In this document: positions 44,625-53,128 of the stretch, one piece after another
How positions within the stretch are numbered: the stretch's first letter is position 1
Layout of the letters: each line of letters starts with the position of its first letter
From: JABDQA01 sp963824415
GTDB lineage: Bacteria > Desulfobacterota > Desulfobulbia > Desulfobulbales > Desulfocapsaceae
DNA: 64,000 nucleotides
Assembly: GCA_963824415.1 (NCBI GenBank)
Contig: CAWGPM010000002.1
Coordinates: 186,001-250,000 of the forward strand
Direction: 5' to 3'
Notes under the pieces: generated by a model
The model's input: only the letters and a program-made list of their open reading frames with translations
Told to the model about the DNA's origin: nothing
Database searches by the model: none
Translations under genes and position numbers: made by a program

Positions 44625-45575
44625 ATGCCCGATACGTTGCAGTTCAGCTCACTGATCGGCCAGGAAAAGGCGAAGGCGTTTCTGGGCCGGATGTTTGTTT
44701 CCCGGCGGTTGGCCCACGCCTATCTCTTTCGGGGACCCGACGGTGTCGGCAAGCGCTTGTGCGCCTCCCTGGTGGCAGCCAGGCTGAACTGCATTCGACC
44801 CAGCAGCGATGGCGCCTGTGGGGACTGTCCGTCGTGCAGGAAGTTTCGCTCTGCCAACCATCCCGACATTGTCTTTGTTGCGCCGGAGGGTGGCACCATC
44901 AAAATCGATACGGTGCGCGAGCTCTGCCGTTCGCTGTCGTATCCGCCCTACGAGTCAGGAATGCGGGTATTGATTCTTGAAGATGTGCACAGCATGGGCC
45001 CGGCGGCGGCCAACAGCCTGCTCAAGACCCTGGAAGAGCCACCCCCGGGCAATGTGCTGATTCTGACCGCGGAATCAAGCAGACAGGTGCTGCCGACCAT
45101 CAGCTCCCGCTGCCAGGTAGTCACCTTTTACCCGCTGACCGATGCTCAGGCGAGTCAGGTGATCATGGCGCAACTACCCGGCATTGAGGAAGACGAGGCG
45201 CGTCTGCTGGCCGGGCTGGCCGGTGGCAGTCCCGGCACAGCCTTGAGTATCCATGAAAAAGAGCTGATGGAACACTACCGCGATGCAATTCGAGTCGTTG
45301 TTAGCCCCACCGATGGGCTCGAGCGCAACCAGGCGGTATCACAGACACTGCTGGCTGCGGGAAAAATCGCGGCGCTCAAAGATGAGCTGCCGCTGCTCTT
45401 GGGCCTTCTACGGATGTGGGTGCGCGACCGGATGCTGGATGATACCGGCGGCGACCAGGCAGAGCTGCAGAAGCATCAGGCGCGGCTGGCAGCCCTCGAA
45501 CGAGCCGAGCGCCAGCTGGCCAGAAACTGCAATCGGGCGCTGGTATGCGAAGTTCTGCTTTTTAATTTACAATGA
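44625..45575 (+). CDS. holB: DNA polymerase III delta' subunit
   Basis: A 316-residue AAA+ clamp-loader subunit that helps load the beta clamp. LIGQEKAKAFLGRMF begins the domain; the P-loop region reads GPDGVGKRL, with Arg in place of Thr/Ser, consistent with an inactive ATPase as in other delta' proteins. A zinc module CGDCPSCRKFRSANHPD (65-81) and the sensor region LLKTLEEPPPGN, then the arginine-finger-like ISSRCQ follow. Position between yhaM and ricT is common in Desulfobacterota and Firmicutes. Identification is firm. Confidence 0.93.
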   Translation: MPDTLQFSSLIGQEKAKAFLGRMFVSRRLAHAYLFRGPDGVGKRLCASLVAARLNCIRPSSDGACGDCPSCRKFRSANHPDIVFVAPEGGTIKIDTVRELCRSLSYPPYESGMRVLILEDVHSMGPAAANSLLKTLEEPPPGNVLILTAESSRQVLPTISSRCQVVTFYPLTDAQASQVIMAQLPGIEEDEARLLAGLAGGSPGTALSIHEKELMEHYRDAIRVVVSPTDGLERNQAVSQTLLAAGKIAALKDELPLLLGLLRMWVRDRMLDDTGGDQAELQKHQARLAALERAERQLARNCNRALVCEVLLFNLQ

Positions 45576-45640
45576 TTGGTGCCTCGGGTATCATTTTTTG
45601 TTTTGTTTGGCAATGTTTCTGGTAAGAGAATGGTAGTATT

Positions 45641-46576
45641 ATGATCCCTCAGGAAGAAACGACAGAAGAAGCGATTCAGCCCTCCCAGGCTGACAAGCAG
45701 TTCTACCGGATACGGTTTCGGGAAGACGGCCAGGAGTTTACGGCTGCGGCGAAGATTTTCAATCTGAAACGCAGCGAGGCGGTCATGGTGAAAACCGACC
45801 ATGGGCTGGAACCGGCCACCGTCTATGGCTTTGCACCGCCCAGCCCCGATACGGATGTGCAACGCCGGGCCAGCTTCGAGATCTCCCGGCGGCCGACCTC
45901 GGATGAGGAAAATCGCTACCGGAAACTGCCCGGCCGCGAGGCTTCCGCCTTTGAGACCTGCCTGCAGCTTATTGCCAAACATGAGCTGGTGATGAGTCTG
46001 ATCAGGGTGGAAAAGTTTTTCAACGGCAGCAAGATGATTTTCTTCTTTACCGCGGACAGCAGGGTGGATTTCCGGGGGCTGGTCAAAGACCTGGTTCAGG
46101 AATTTCGCACCCGGGTTGAGATGCGCCAGGTCGGGGTCCGCCATGAAACGAAGATGATCGGCGGTGTAGGTATCTGCGGCCGGGAGCTGTGCTGCTCGTC
46201 GTTCATGAAAAAATTCGATTCTGTTTCGATAAAAATGGCCAAGGAGCAGGACCTGCCGCTCAACCCGACCAAGATTTCAGGTGTGTGCAACCGGCTGCTC
46301 TGCTGTCTGACTTACGAATACGACACCTATCGGAGTCAGCGTAAGGGCATGCCGAAAGTCGGCCGCCGTCTGAAAATCGGCGCGGAGCAATTCCGGGTAA
46401 AACGCCAGATTCCGCTGCAGCAGGCGCTTGTGGTCACTACTGGAGCGGGTGATGAGAAGGTGCTGAGCCGGGCCGAGTGGTCTGCTGCAGAAATCATCAA
46501 AGCCGACCGGGCGCCCCGTAAAAGTGAGAAAGCTGAGCCCGAGGAAAAGAGCAGTACGTCCGATCAGAAAACCTGA
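45641..46576 (+). CDS. ricT: PSP1-domain protein RicT
   Basis: A 311-residue PSP1/YaaT family protein. The PSP1 domain occupies about residues 25-215 with DYFTADSRVDFRGLVKDL-like sequence (FFFTADSRVDFRGLVKDL), VEMRQVGVRHETKMIGG and the cysteine pattern CGRELCC...CNRLLCC, probable iron-sulfur or metal ligands. In Bacillus, RicT works with RicA and RicF in an iron-sulfur complex affecting RNA processing. A basic, Lys/Glu-rich C-terminal tail is low-complexity. The holB-ricT-metG order resembles the Bacillus holB-ricT neighbourhood. Confidence 0.9.
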   Translation: MIPQEETTEEAIQPSQADKQFYRIRFREDGQEFTAAAKIFNLKRSEAVMVKTDHGLEPATVYGFAPPSPDTDVQRRASFEISRRPTSDEENRYRKLPGREASAFETCLQLIAKHELVMSLIRVEKFFNGSKMIFFFTADSRVDFRGLVKDLVQEFRTRVEMRQVGVRHETKMIGGVGICGRELCCSSFMKKFDSVSIKMAKEQDLPLNPTKISGVCNRLLCCLTYEYDTYRSQRKGMPKVGRRLKIGAEQFRVKRQIPLQQALVVTTGAGDEKVLSRAEWSAAEIIKADRAPRKSEKAEPEEKSSTSDQKT

Positions 46577-46581
46577 AAGAG

Positions 46582-48534
46582 ATGACAGAAAAAACCACCT
46601 ACATCACCACGCCGATCTATTATGTCAATGCCCAGCCTCATCTCGGGCATGCTTACACCACCGTTGTCGCCGATACCTACAGCCGTTTCTGCCGGCTTCG
46701 GGGTGATGAGGTGCGTTTTCAGACCGGTACCGATGAACACGGCGATAAAATCGTCGAAGCCGCCGCCAAAGAGGGAGTAGCCCCACGCCACTATGTGGAT
46801 GTGGTTTCAGCTATGTTCCGGCAGACCTGGCCGCTGCTCGACATCGCTTATGACCGCTTCATTAGAACCACCGATGAGGATCATGTGGCGGTGGTCAAGC
46901 AGATTCTGCAGAAGGTTTACCAGGCCGGCGATATCTACTTCGACGAATACAGCGGCCTCTACTGCACCGGTTGCGAGCGCTTTCTGATCGAGCGCGAACT
47001 GGTCGACGGCAAGTGTCCCGACCACCAGGTGGCGCCCAGGGAGATCAGTGAGCAGAACTATTTTTTTTCGATGTCGAAATATCAACAGCGGCTGATCGAT
47101 CACATCAACGAGCATCCCGAGTTCATTACACCGGAGCGCTATCGCAACGAAGTGCTCTCTTTTCTGAGCGAGCCGCTCGATGATTTGTGTATTTCACGAC
47201 CGGCCAGCCGTCTCGACTGGGGTATCAGACTGCCCTTTGATGAAAATTATGTGACCTATGTCTGGTTCGACGCACTGATCAACTACCTGACCGGTATCGG
47301 TTATCCCGATGGTGAACAGTTTCCCCGCTTTTGGGCTCAGGCCGAACATCTGATTGCCAAGGATATTTTGAAACCGCATGCGATCTACTGGCCGACCATG
47401 CTGATGGCGGCAGGGATTCCGCTTTATCAGAAGCTGCATGTGCATGGCTATTGGAACGTCGATGAGACCAAGATGTCCAAAAGTCTCGGTAACGTGATTC
47501 GCCCGGCCCAACTCGTCGAAGACTACGGCGTTGATACCTTTCGCTATTTCACCCTGCGGGAGATGTCGTTCGGCCTGGATGCCTCGTTTAGCAGCGAGGC
47601 GATTATCGCCCGTAAAAACGCAGATTTGGCCAATGACCTGGGCAATCTGTTCAGCCGGTCGGTGTCGATGATCGACAAGTACTGCGGGGGAGTGCTGCCC
47701 GAACCTGCCCCGGCCGATGATGATGCCGAACTCAAAGATGCCGCCCGGGTCATGCTCGACAGCTATCGCCGATATATGGGTGATTTTCAGTTTCACCGGG
47801 GGCTTCAGGCCGTCTGGGAATTTGTCGGAGAAGCCAACCGCTATATTGTCAGAAACGAGCCCTGGGCGCTGGTCAAGGACGAAACCAGGCGTGGACGGCT
47901 GCAGTGCGTGCTGTACAACCTGGCTGAGAGCCTCCGTCTGCTGACCCTGGTGCTCAAGCCGGTGATGCCGGAAACGGCTGGTAAAATGGGTTGTATCCTG
48001 GCAATCGATGCCCAGAGCCCTCTTTTGAACAATCTCGATGTTGGTGGTCGCTGGGGAGGCTCTGCAGCCGGTACCAGCCTGGTGGCGGGTGAAAACCTGT
48101 TTCCCCGGGTCGAGGTCAAAAAGAAGCAGAAAAAACAGAAGAATCAGGACGACGTGCAGCAGTCCGGCAAACAGAAAGCGGACGAACAAAAAGGTGAAGG
48201 CACCATTGCTTTCGACGCCTTTAAGCAGATTGACCTGCGGGTTGCCCGGGTGCTGGCCGCAGAACCGGTACCCAAATCGGAGCGGCTGCTGAAACTGCGG
48301 GTGCTGGCCCCCGAGGAGCGCACCATCGTCTCCGGGATCGCCCAGAGCTGCCGCCCGGAAGACCTGATTGGCGAAAACGTGCTGATTGTCGCCAACCTGA
48401 AACCGGCCAAGCTGATGGGCATTGTCTCCGAAGGAATGGTGCTCACCGCCGCGATCCGAGATGAACAGGGGGAGGAGCGTTTAAGCCTGATTACGCCCGA
48501 TCCGCGCGTCGCCCCGGGAACAAAAGTTGACTGA
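46582..48534 (+). CDS. metG: Methionyl-tRNA synthetase
   Basis: A 650-residue class I tRNA synthetase charging tRNA-Met. The HIGH-equivalent motif is PHLGHAYTT near residue 20, the zinc knuckle CTGCERFLIERELVDGKC lies near 130-147, and KMSKSLGN is near 297. An anticodon-binding helical domain follows to about 510. A Lys/Gln-rich linker (KKKQKKQKNQ) joins a C-terminal Trbp111-like tRNA-binding domain (about 540-650, FKQIDLRVARVLAAEPV). Domain content is typical of the longer dimeric MetRS. Six bases separate it from ricT, so they share a transcript. Confidence 0.97.
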   Translation: MTEKTTYITTPIYYVNAQPHLGHAYTTVVADTYSRFCRLRGDEVRFQTGTDEHGDKIVEAAAKEGVAPRHYVDVVSAMFRQTWPLLDIAYDRFIRTTDEDHVAVVKQILQKVYQAGDIYFDEYSGLYCTGCERFLIERELVDGKCPDHQVAPREISEQNYFFSMSKYQQRLIDHINEHPEFITPERYRNEVLSFLSEPLDDLCISRPASRLDWGIRLPFDENYVTYVWFDALINYLTGIGYPDGEQFPRFWAQAEHLIAKDILKPHAIYWPTMLMAAGIPLYQKLHVHGYWNVDETKMSKSLGNVIRPAQLVEDYGVDTFRYFTLREMSFGLDASFSSEAIIARKNADLANDLGNLFSRSVSMIDKYCGGVLPEPAPADDDAELKDAARVMLDSYRRYMGDFQFHRGLQAVWEFVGEANRYIVRNEPWALVKDETRRGRLQCVLYNLAESLRLLTLVLKPVMPETAGKMGCILAIDAQSPLLNNLDVGGRWGGSAAGTSLVAGENLFPRVEVKKKQKKQKNQDDVQQSGKQKADEQKGEGTIAFDAFKQIDLRVARVLAAEPVPKSERLLKLRVLAPEERTIVSGIAQSCRPEDLIGENVLIVANLKPAKLMGIVSEGMVLTAAIRDEQGEERLSLITPDPRVAPGTKVD

Positions 48535-48549
48535 GATAGTGGAGAGATC

Positions 48550-48849
48550 ATGTTTGTTGCTTCGAATTTTATGATGGCGCTGGCCGGTATTGTCGATTTT
48601 CTGCTGACCGCCTATATGTGGATCATCATCGGCCGGGCGGTGATTTCCTGGGTCAATGCGGATCCCCACAACCCGATCGTCCGTTTTCTCTATGAGGTGA
48701 CCGAGCCGGTGCTGGGCCGGATCAGACGGATGTTGCCGATGAGTATGGGCGGCTTGGATTTTTCGCCGATCATTGTGATTGTGCTTATCATGTTTCTGCA
48801 GAGTTTTCTGGTCCCCACCATGAAACAACTTGCCCTCGGAATTGGCTGA
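48550..48849 (+). CDS. yggT: YggT-family membrane protein
   Basis: A 99-residue inner membrane protein of the YggT family, with two hydrophobic regions (FMMALAGIVDFLLTAYMWII and FSPIIVIVLIMFLQSFLV) flanking the conserved WVNADPHNPIVRFLYEVTEP, then LGRIRRMLP. The family often lies beside cell-division or YggU genes and is linked to membrane or division functions without a known activity. Here it precedes divIVA and yggU, a widespread arrangement. GGAG precedes the ATG. Confidence 0.9.
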   Translation: MFVASNFMMALAGIVDFLLTAYMWIIIGRAVISWVNADPHNPIVRFLYEVTEPVLGRIRRMLPMSMGGLDFSPIIVIVLIMFLQSFLVPTMKQLALGIG

Positions 48850-48895
48850 ACCGGCGGGGGCGAAATAAACAGCAGCGCTGAGGTTCACTCAGAAA

Positions 48896-49861
48896 ATGGC
48901 TACGACACCGCAGACAATCAGAGAGCAGACATTCACCACCCGTTTCATGGGCTATGGGCCTGCTGAAGTTGATGCGTTTCTGGAAAAGCTGGCCGTGGAA
49001 TTTGGCCAGCTGGTGGAGCAGACCGGTCGCCGTGACGAGGGGGTCGCCAAGCTGCAGCGGCTGCTTGAGGCCGCACTTGAGCATAAAAAAAAGGCGGAGC
49101 AGCAGAGCGCCAAGTCCCGGCAGGAAGTCGAGCAGCTGCAGCGCCAGTTAAAGGATTTAACAGGCCAGCAGGCCCGGGATGCTCAAGATCTGGTTCAACT
49201 GCGCGAGCGGCTTGAAGAGGCGGCTCAGCAGAATCAGCGGCTGGATACCAAACTCGAAACCAGCAGTCGAAATGCGTCTGAGAGTCTGAAAAAGCTGGGT
49301 CAGGCTGCGCAAGAGATCGAGGCGCTGCGTTCCAGGGTTGCCGTGCTGGAGGCCGAAAACCGGGAACTTAAGAAAGAAGAGGCCGAATTCAACCGGACCA
49401 TAAAAGGTGCCCGGGAAATCGCCGACGATCTGATTGCCAAGACCAGAGAAGAGAGTCAGACCGCTCTGCAGATGGCCCAGGACGAGATTCAGCGTTTTCG
49501 TCAGGGGGCTCTGCACGAACTGGTGCAGATTCGCGATGAAATCGAGCAGTTGAGTCGGCAGCGCTGGCAGGTCAGAGAGGATCTTCGCTCCACCTTGAAA
49601 CGCTACCTGGACAGTCTGCAGGAGTTCTCCGGCCGCGAGGACAGCGGCGGGGGCGCAGTCGGCCACGATTACGACGAGCTTTTTCAAAAGATCGAGTTTC
49701 CTGAAATTGCCGCGTTTGCAGAAGATGATGAAGATGAGGGGGCGGACGCAGATCTGCCCACCGAATTCTCTGCTGAGTTCGAGGATGGGGACAATCTGAG
49801 CGAGGCCCTCAAAGACGGCGGGATCGCCTATTTGAGTGACCCGGACGACGACAAGCTTTGA
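48896..49861 (+). CDS. DivIVA-domain coiled-coil protein
   Basis: A 321-residue protein with an N-terminal DivIVA motif (TTRFMGYGPAEVDAFLEKLA, about residues 14-33) that binds curved membrane in Gram-positive homologues, followed by a very long coiled coil (about 35-235) and an acidic C-terminal tail (EDDEDEGADADLPTEF). It resembles the DivIVA-domain proteins found beside yggT in Desulfobacterota rather than Bacillus DivIVA itself. A scaffolding or division-site role is inferred. Its stop overlaps the TTG start of yggU. Confidence 0.85.
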   Translation: MATTPQTIREQTFTTRFMGYGPAEVDAFLEKLAVEFGQLVEQTGRRDEGVAKLQRLLEAALEHKKKAEQQSAKSRQEVEQLQRQLKDLTGQQARDAQDLVQLRERLEEAAQQNQRLDTKLETSSRNASESLKKLGQAAQEIEALRSRVAVLEAENRELKKEEAEFNRTIKGAREIADDLIAKTREESQTALQMAQDEIQRFRQGALHELVQIRDEIEQLSRQRWQVREDLRSTLKRYLDSLQEFSGREDSGGGAVGHDYDELFQKIEFPEIAAFAEDDEDEGADADLPTEFSAEFEDGDNLSEALKDGGIAYLSDPDDDKL

Positions 49862-50175
49862 GAGAGCTGGTCGGTGTTTCAAAGCAGGGATATTCCACCC
49901 TGCAGGTGCATGTCCAGCCGCGTTCGGCCAAAAACCGATGCGCCGGGCTGCACGGCGATCACCTGAAAATAGCGGTTTGCGCGCCGCCGGTCGATGACAA
50001 AGCCAACCGGGCTCTATGCTGCTATCTGGCTGAGCTGTTTGGAGTCAGTCCGCAAAGCATCGGCCTGGCGGCGGGCCGGACGTCTCGCAGAAAAGTATTT
50101 TATTTCAAGACATTAACACAAGAAAAACTGCTTAATCGGTTGAGCGCTCTGGTTGGCGAATCCGCGGAGCCCTAG
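49858..50175 (+). CDS. yggU: YggU/DUF167 family protein
   Basis: A 105-residue member of the YggU (DUF167) family, small alpha/beta proteins of unknown function. Signatures are VQPRSAKNRCAGLHGDHLKI, APPVDDKANRALCCYLAELF and AGRTSRRKVFYF. The most plausible start is the TTG at 49858, which overlaps the divIVA-domain gene's TGA stop and implies coupled translation; no ATG lies before the conserved domain. The yggT/divIVA/yggU grouping is a common neighbourhood. Confidence 0.85.
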   Translation: MRELVGVSKQGYSTLQVHVQPRSAKNRCAGLHGDHLKIAVCAPPVDDKANRALCCYLAELFGVSPQSIGLAAGRTSRRKVFYFKTLTQEKLLNRLSALVGESAEP

Positions 50176-50301
50176 ATATGCAGTCGGCTGTTTCGGGCGA
50201 CCGCGGAAACTGGCCCGGCGTCCCGGATTCAGCGAAGCACAATCAAGGCCGAACCGAGCAGAAAGCAAAGCATCTCCTGAGCGGGACAGTGAGGCAAACC
50301 A

Positions 50302-51018
50302 ATGACTGACGGACAGAGCAGGGATCAGAAACGACTGGTGATCGGCAACTGGAAGTGCACCAAGTCAATCGATGAAGCCCGAGGCTGGTTCGATACTTTT
50401 GCCAGCGGGTATGAGCCGGTGCCCGGGGTCGAGGTGGTGGTCGCGCCGCCGCTGATCATACTGGCTCAGCTCAGCATCCACCTTACACAACTTGGCCTGG
50501 CTCAGCTCAGTCTGGCGGCTCAGGATGTATCGCCGTTTCCGCTCGGCAGCTATACAGGGGCAACGGCGGCCGATATGCTCAAAGGGATCAGTGCGTATGC
50601 GATTGCCGGCCATTCGGAGCGGCGCCGCTATTTTCATGAAACGGCCCAGGATGTAACCAACAAGGTCAGTGAAGCCGTGGATGCCGGCATCAAGCCGATT
50701 GTCTGCGTCGATAAAGATCATGCGATGTCTCAGCTCACCGCACTTGGCGATATTGATTGCGACGATCTGGTGATCGCCTATTGCCCGGTTGATGCCATGA
50801 GCTATCGGGAACCTGAAGCGGTTGAAAAGGTAGCCGAGGTCGCCGCCTACATCTCCCAGGTCTATCCTGCCAAATCGATTGTCTACGGTGGGAGTATCGG
50901 TCCGGAAAATGCGGCCCGCTACCTGGCTGTTGAGCGGCTCTCCGGGGTGTTCGTCGGTGCAGCGAGCCTCGACCCGGACTCTTTTCTGGAGATCGTCCGG
51001 ACGGCCCAGCAGCGCTGA
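50302..51018 (+). CDS. Triosephosphate isomerase homologue lacking the catalytic glutamate
   Basis: A 238-residue TIM-barrel protein of the TpiA family. Kept: Asn16 and Lys18 in VIGNWKC, His104 and Glu106 in IAGHSERR, and the phosphate-binding YGGSIGPENAARYL and VGAASLDPDSF. Changed: the catalytic base in AYEPVWAIGTG is absent; the aligned stretch reads AYCPVDAMSYREPEAV, with Cys161 in place of Glu and the closing loop-6 GTG lost. About 15-20 residues before it are also missing compared with usual TpiA. Normal isomerase activity is therefore unlikely. It could be a pseudoenzyme, a regulator or an enzyme of altered chemistry. The reading frame is intact with a good ribosome site (GAGG), so it is not simply decayed. 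dnaG follows after 93 bp. Confidence 0.85.
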   Translation: MTDGQSRDQKRLVIGNWKCTKSIDEARGWFDTFASGYEPVPGVEVVVAPPLIILAQLSIHLTQLGLAQLSLAAQDVSPFPLGSYTGATAADMLKGISAYAIAGHSERRRYFHETAQDVTNKVSEAVDAGIKPIVCVDKDHAMSQLTALGDIDCDDLVIAYCPVDAMSYREPEAVEKVAEVAAYISQVYPAKSIVYGGSIGPENAARYLAVERLSGVFVGAASLDPDSFLEIVRTAQQR

Positions 51019-51111
51019 TTGAAAGGCATCACGGGCACATCGACAGCGCCTCGATATCAGTATCATTATCATTGAGGGCTGCAGAATCATTTACCAACCG
51101 GGCCGGTTCAT

Positions 51112-52923
51112 ATGCAATTTCGAGACACCTGGGAAGAAGCGAAGAATCTCGTAAAAGAACGGGCTGATCTCGTGGAAATCGTGCGTGAGCACGTCGATCT
51201 CAAGCGCAGCGGCTTCCGCTACCTGGGCGCCTGTCCGTTTCACCAGGAAAAAACACCCTCCTTCACGGTTCATCCGGACCAGCAATTCTATCATTGTTTC
51301 GGTTGCAAGGCCTCCGGCGATGTCTTCTCCTTTATGATGGAATACCATCATATGACCTTTCCCGATGCCTTGAAGGCACTGGCTCAGCGTTACCAGGTCG
51401 AACTTCCGGAAAAGAGGCACTCTGCCCGGGAGCAGGAAGAGCAGAAGCGCCGCCAGCAGATGCATGCGCTCAACCAGAAGGCTGCGGAGCATTATCGCGC
51501 CTGTCTGCTGCAGGGGCAAGGAGCTCAAAAGGCCCGGGCGTATCTGCAGAGACGGGGAATTCCGGCTCAACTCCAACAGACCTATCAGCTGGGTTATGCC
51601 CCTGCCAAAGAGGCGGCGGGCTGGAACTTTCTCGGTTCGACCTTGAGCGCTGAGGAAAAGGAGCTGGCCGTTGAAATCGGTCTGGTAGTCAGCCGTGAAC
51701 CGGGCAAAAGCTATGATCGGTTCCGGGACCGCATCATGTTTCCAATTACCGATGTGCGGGGGCGGATCTGTGGTTTCGGCGGCAGGATACTGGGCGACGG
51801 TGAACCGAAATACCTCAACTCGCCAGAAAGCCCGATTTACAACAAGAGCCGGCTGCTTTTCGGCCTGTATCAGCAGCGTGATGGTATACGCCGGCAGCGT
51901 CGTGCGGTGCTGGTCGAAGGCAATTTCGATCTGCTGGCGCTGGTGGCCGGAGGGCTGGACTTCGTCGTCGCCCCGCTGGGCACTGCGTTGACCAGGGAAC
52001 AACTGCGTCAGCTCAAGCCGCTGAGCGACGATGTGGTTCTGCTGTTCGACGGCGACAGTGCCGGTCTGAAAGCTGCGGAACGCGCCGTTGCACTTTTTCT
52101 GGCAGAACAGATAAGCGGCCGCGTGGCTGTGCTGCCGGATGAACATGACCCGGACAGTTTCATCCGGGAGTTCGGCCCGCAGCGTCTGCGCGACTTGATC
52201 GAGCACTCCAGTCCGCTGCCGGAATTCGTCGTCGAACGGTTTGCTTTGCGGCACGGCCAGACCCTGGATGGCAAATTCAAGATAATAGAGGAACTGCGCC
52301 CTCTGATGGCAGCCGCTTCCTCACCACTGCAGCGTGAGGCGATGGCCAGACATTTCGGAGAGGCCCTGAAGATAGACCCGGCCCGTCTGCTGAACGAGTT
52401 CAAGCCCCAGGGTGCCCCTGTTCCTGACCGGCCACCGGTGCTGGCAGCAAAGCGCAGCCCAGACAGGAGTGGGCTGAGCGGCGCGTTGAAAGGCGTGGTC
52501 AGCTTCCTGGTCCTGCACCCGGGACAGTTCAGCACACTCAAGGCCGAGGGGCTTGAAGAGGTGCTGGCCGGAACAGTCGGGGAGACCATCTGTCTCCAGC
52601 TTCAGATGTTCTGCGATCAGGGCCGCGCCGAACTGCAGCCGGAAGATCTGCTCAATGAGCTGCCGCCCGGTGAGGAACGCAGCCTGGTGGCCTCAATTCT
52701 GGCCCAGCCTCTGTTCCCGCCGCGGGAGCCTGACGACCTGGATGGGCCGGTGGAGGGGCTGGGTGATATTGTTGCCTGGCTCAGGCAGGAGGTAAGGAAA
52801 AAACGTTCGGAAGCGCTGATGATCGAAATCAGAAATGCTGAAAAAAACAATGATTTCGATTCAGTAAATGCACTCATCCAGGAAAAGATGAAAATTGACA
52901 GCCAGTTGAAAATGTCAGGCTGA
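51112..52923 (+). CDS. dnaG: DNA primase
   Basis: A 603-residue bacterial primase making RNA primers at the replication fork. The CHC2 zinc-binding domain is at the N terminus (CPFHQEKTPSF, Cys41/His44, then HCFGCKASGD, Cys62/Cys65). The core and TOPRIM domain follow, with RIMFPITDVRGRICGFGGR, VLVEGNFDLLAL and LLFDGDSAGLKAAERA. The C-terminal helicase-binding domain extends from about 430 and ends in helices (IRNAEKNNDFDSVNALIQEK). It lies just upstream of rpoD, the classic macromolecular-synthesis arrangement. Ribosome site is weak. Confidence 0.96.
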   Translation: MQFRDTWEEAKNLVKERADLVEIVREHVDLKRSGFRYLGACPFHQEKTPSFTVHPDQQFYHCFGCKASGDVFSFMMEYHHMTFPDALKALAQRYQVELPEKRHSAREQEEQKRRQQMHALNQKAAEHYRACLLQGQGAQKARAYLQRRGIPAQLQQTYQLGYAPAKEAAGWNFLGSTLSAEEKELAVEIGLVVSREPGKSYDRFRDRIMFPITDVRGRICGFGGRILGDGEPKYLNSPESPIYNKSRLLFGLYQQRDGIRRQRRAVLVEGNFDLLALVAGGLDFVVAPLGTALTREQLRQLKPLSDDVVLLFDGDSAGLKAAERAVALFLAEQISGRVAVLPDEHDPDSFIREFGPQRLRDLIEHSSPLPEFVVERFALRHGQTLDGKFKIIEELRPLMAAASSPLQREAMARHFGEALKIDPARLLNEFKPQGAPVPDRPPVLAAKRSPDRSGLSGALKGVVSFLVLHPGQFSTLKAEGLEEVLAGTVGETICLQLQMFCDQGRAELQPEDLLNELPPGEERSLVASILAQPLFPPREPDDLDGPVEGLGDIVAWLRQEVRKKRSEALMIEIRNAEKNNDFDSVNALIQEKMKIDSQLKMSG

Positions 52924-53009
52924 TCAAGCTCTTGTTTTACCGTCGATTATCTCTGAGATGCAGGCCTGCTGCCGGTATCGCTAAAATATATCGCAGGCGT
53001 GATGAGTTG

Positions 53010-53038
53010 TTGATTTTAATGCAGATATGCTCTATTAA
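53010..53038 (+). promoter_or_regulatory. Promoter of rpoD
   Basis: TTGATT (53010-53015), 17-bp spacer and TATTAA (53033-53038) lie in the 205-bp gap between dnaG and rpoD, about 90 bp before the rpoD ATG, allowing rpoD expression apart from dnaG. Confidence 0.5.
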
Positions 53039-53128
53039 TGGAAAAACCCGGTCGCCCAAGACTGATTGCTCCTATAAAAACCGGCTCCGGTTGTTGCTGG
53101 GCCGGTCTCATCGCCACGGGGGGAAACG

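Noticed and set aside
44739..44767. Broken P-loop in holB as an anomaly
   Set aside because: Delta' subunits commonly lack a functional ATPase motif, so Arg in place of Thr/Ser is not remarkable.
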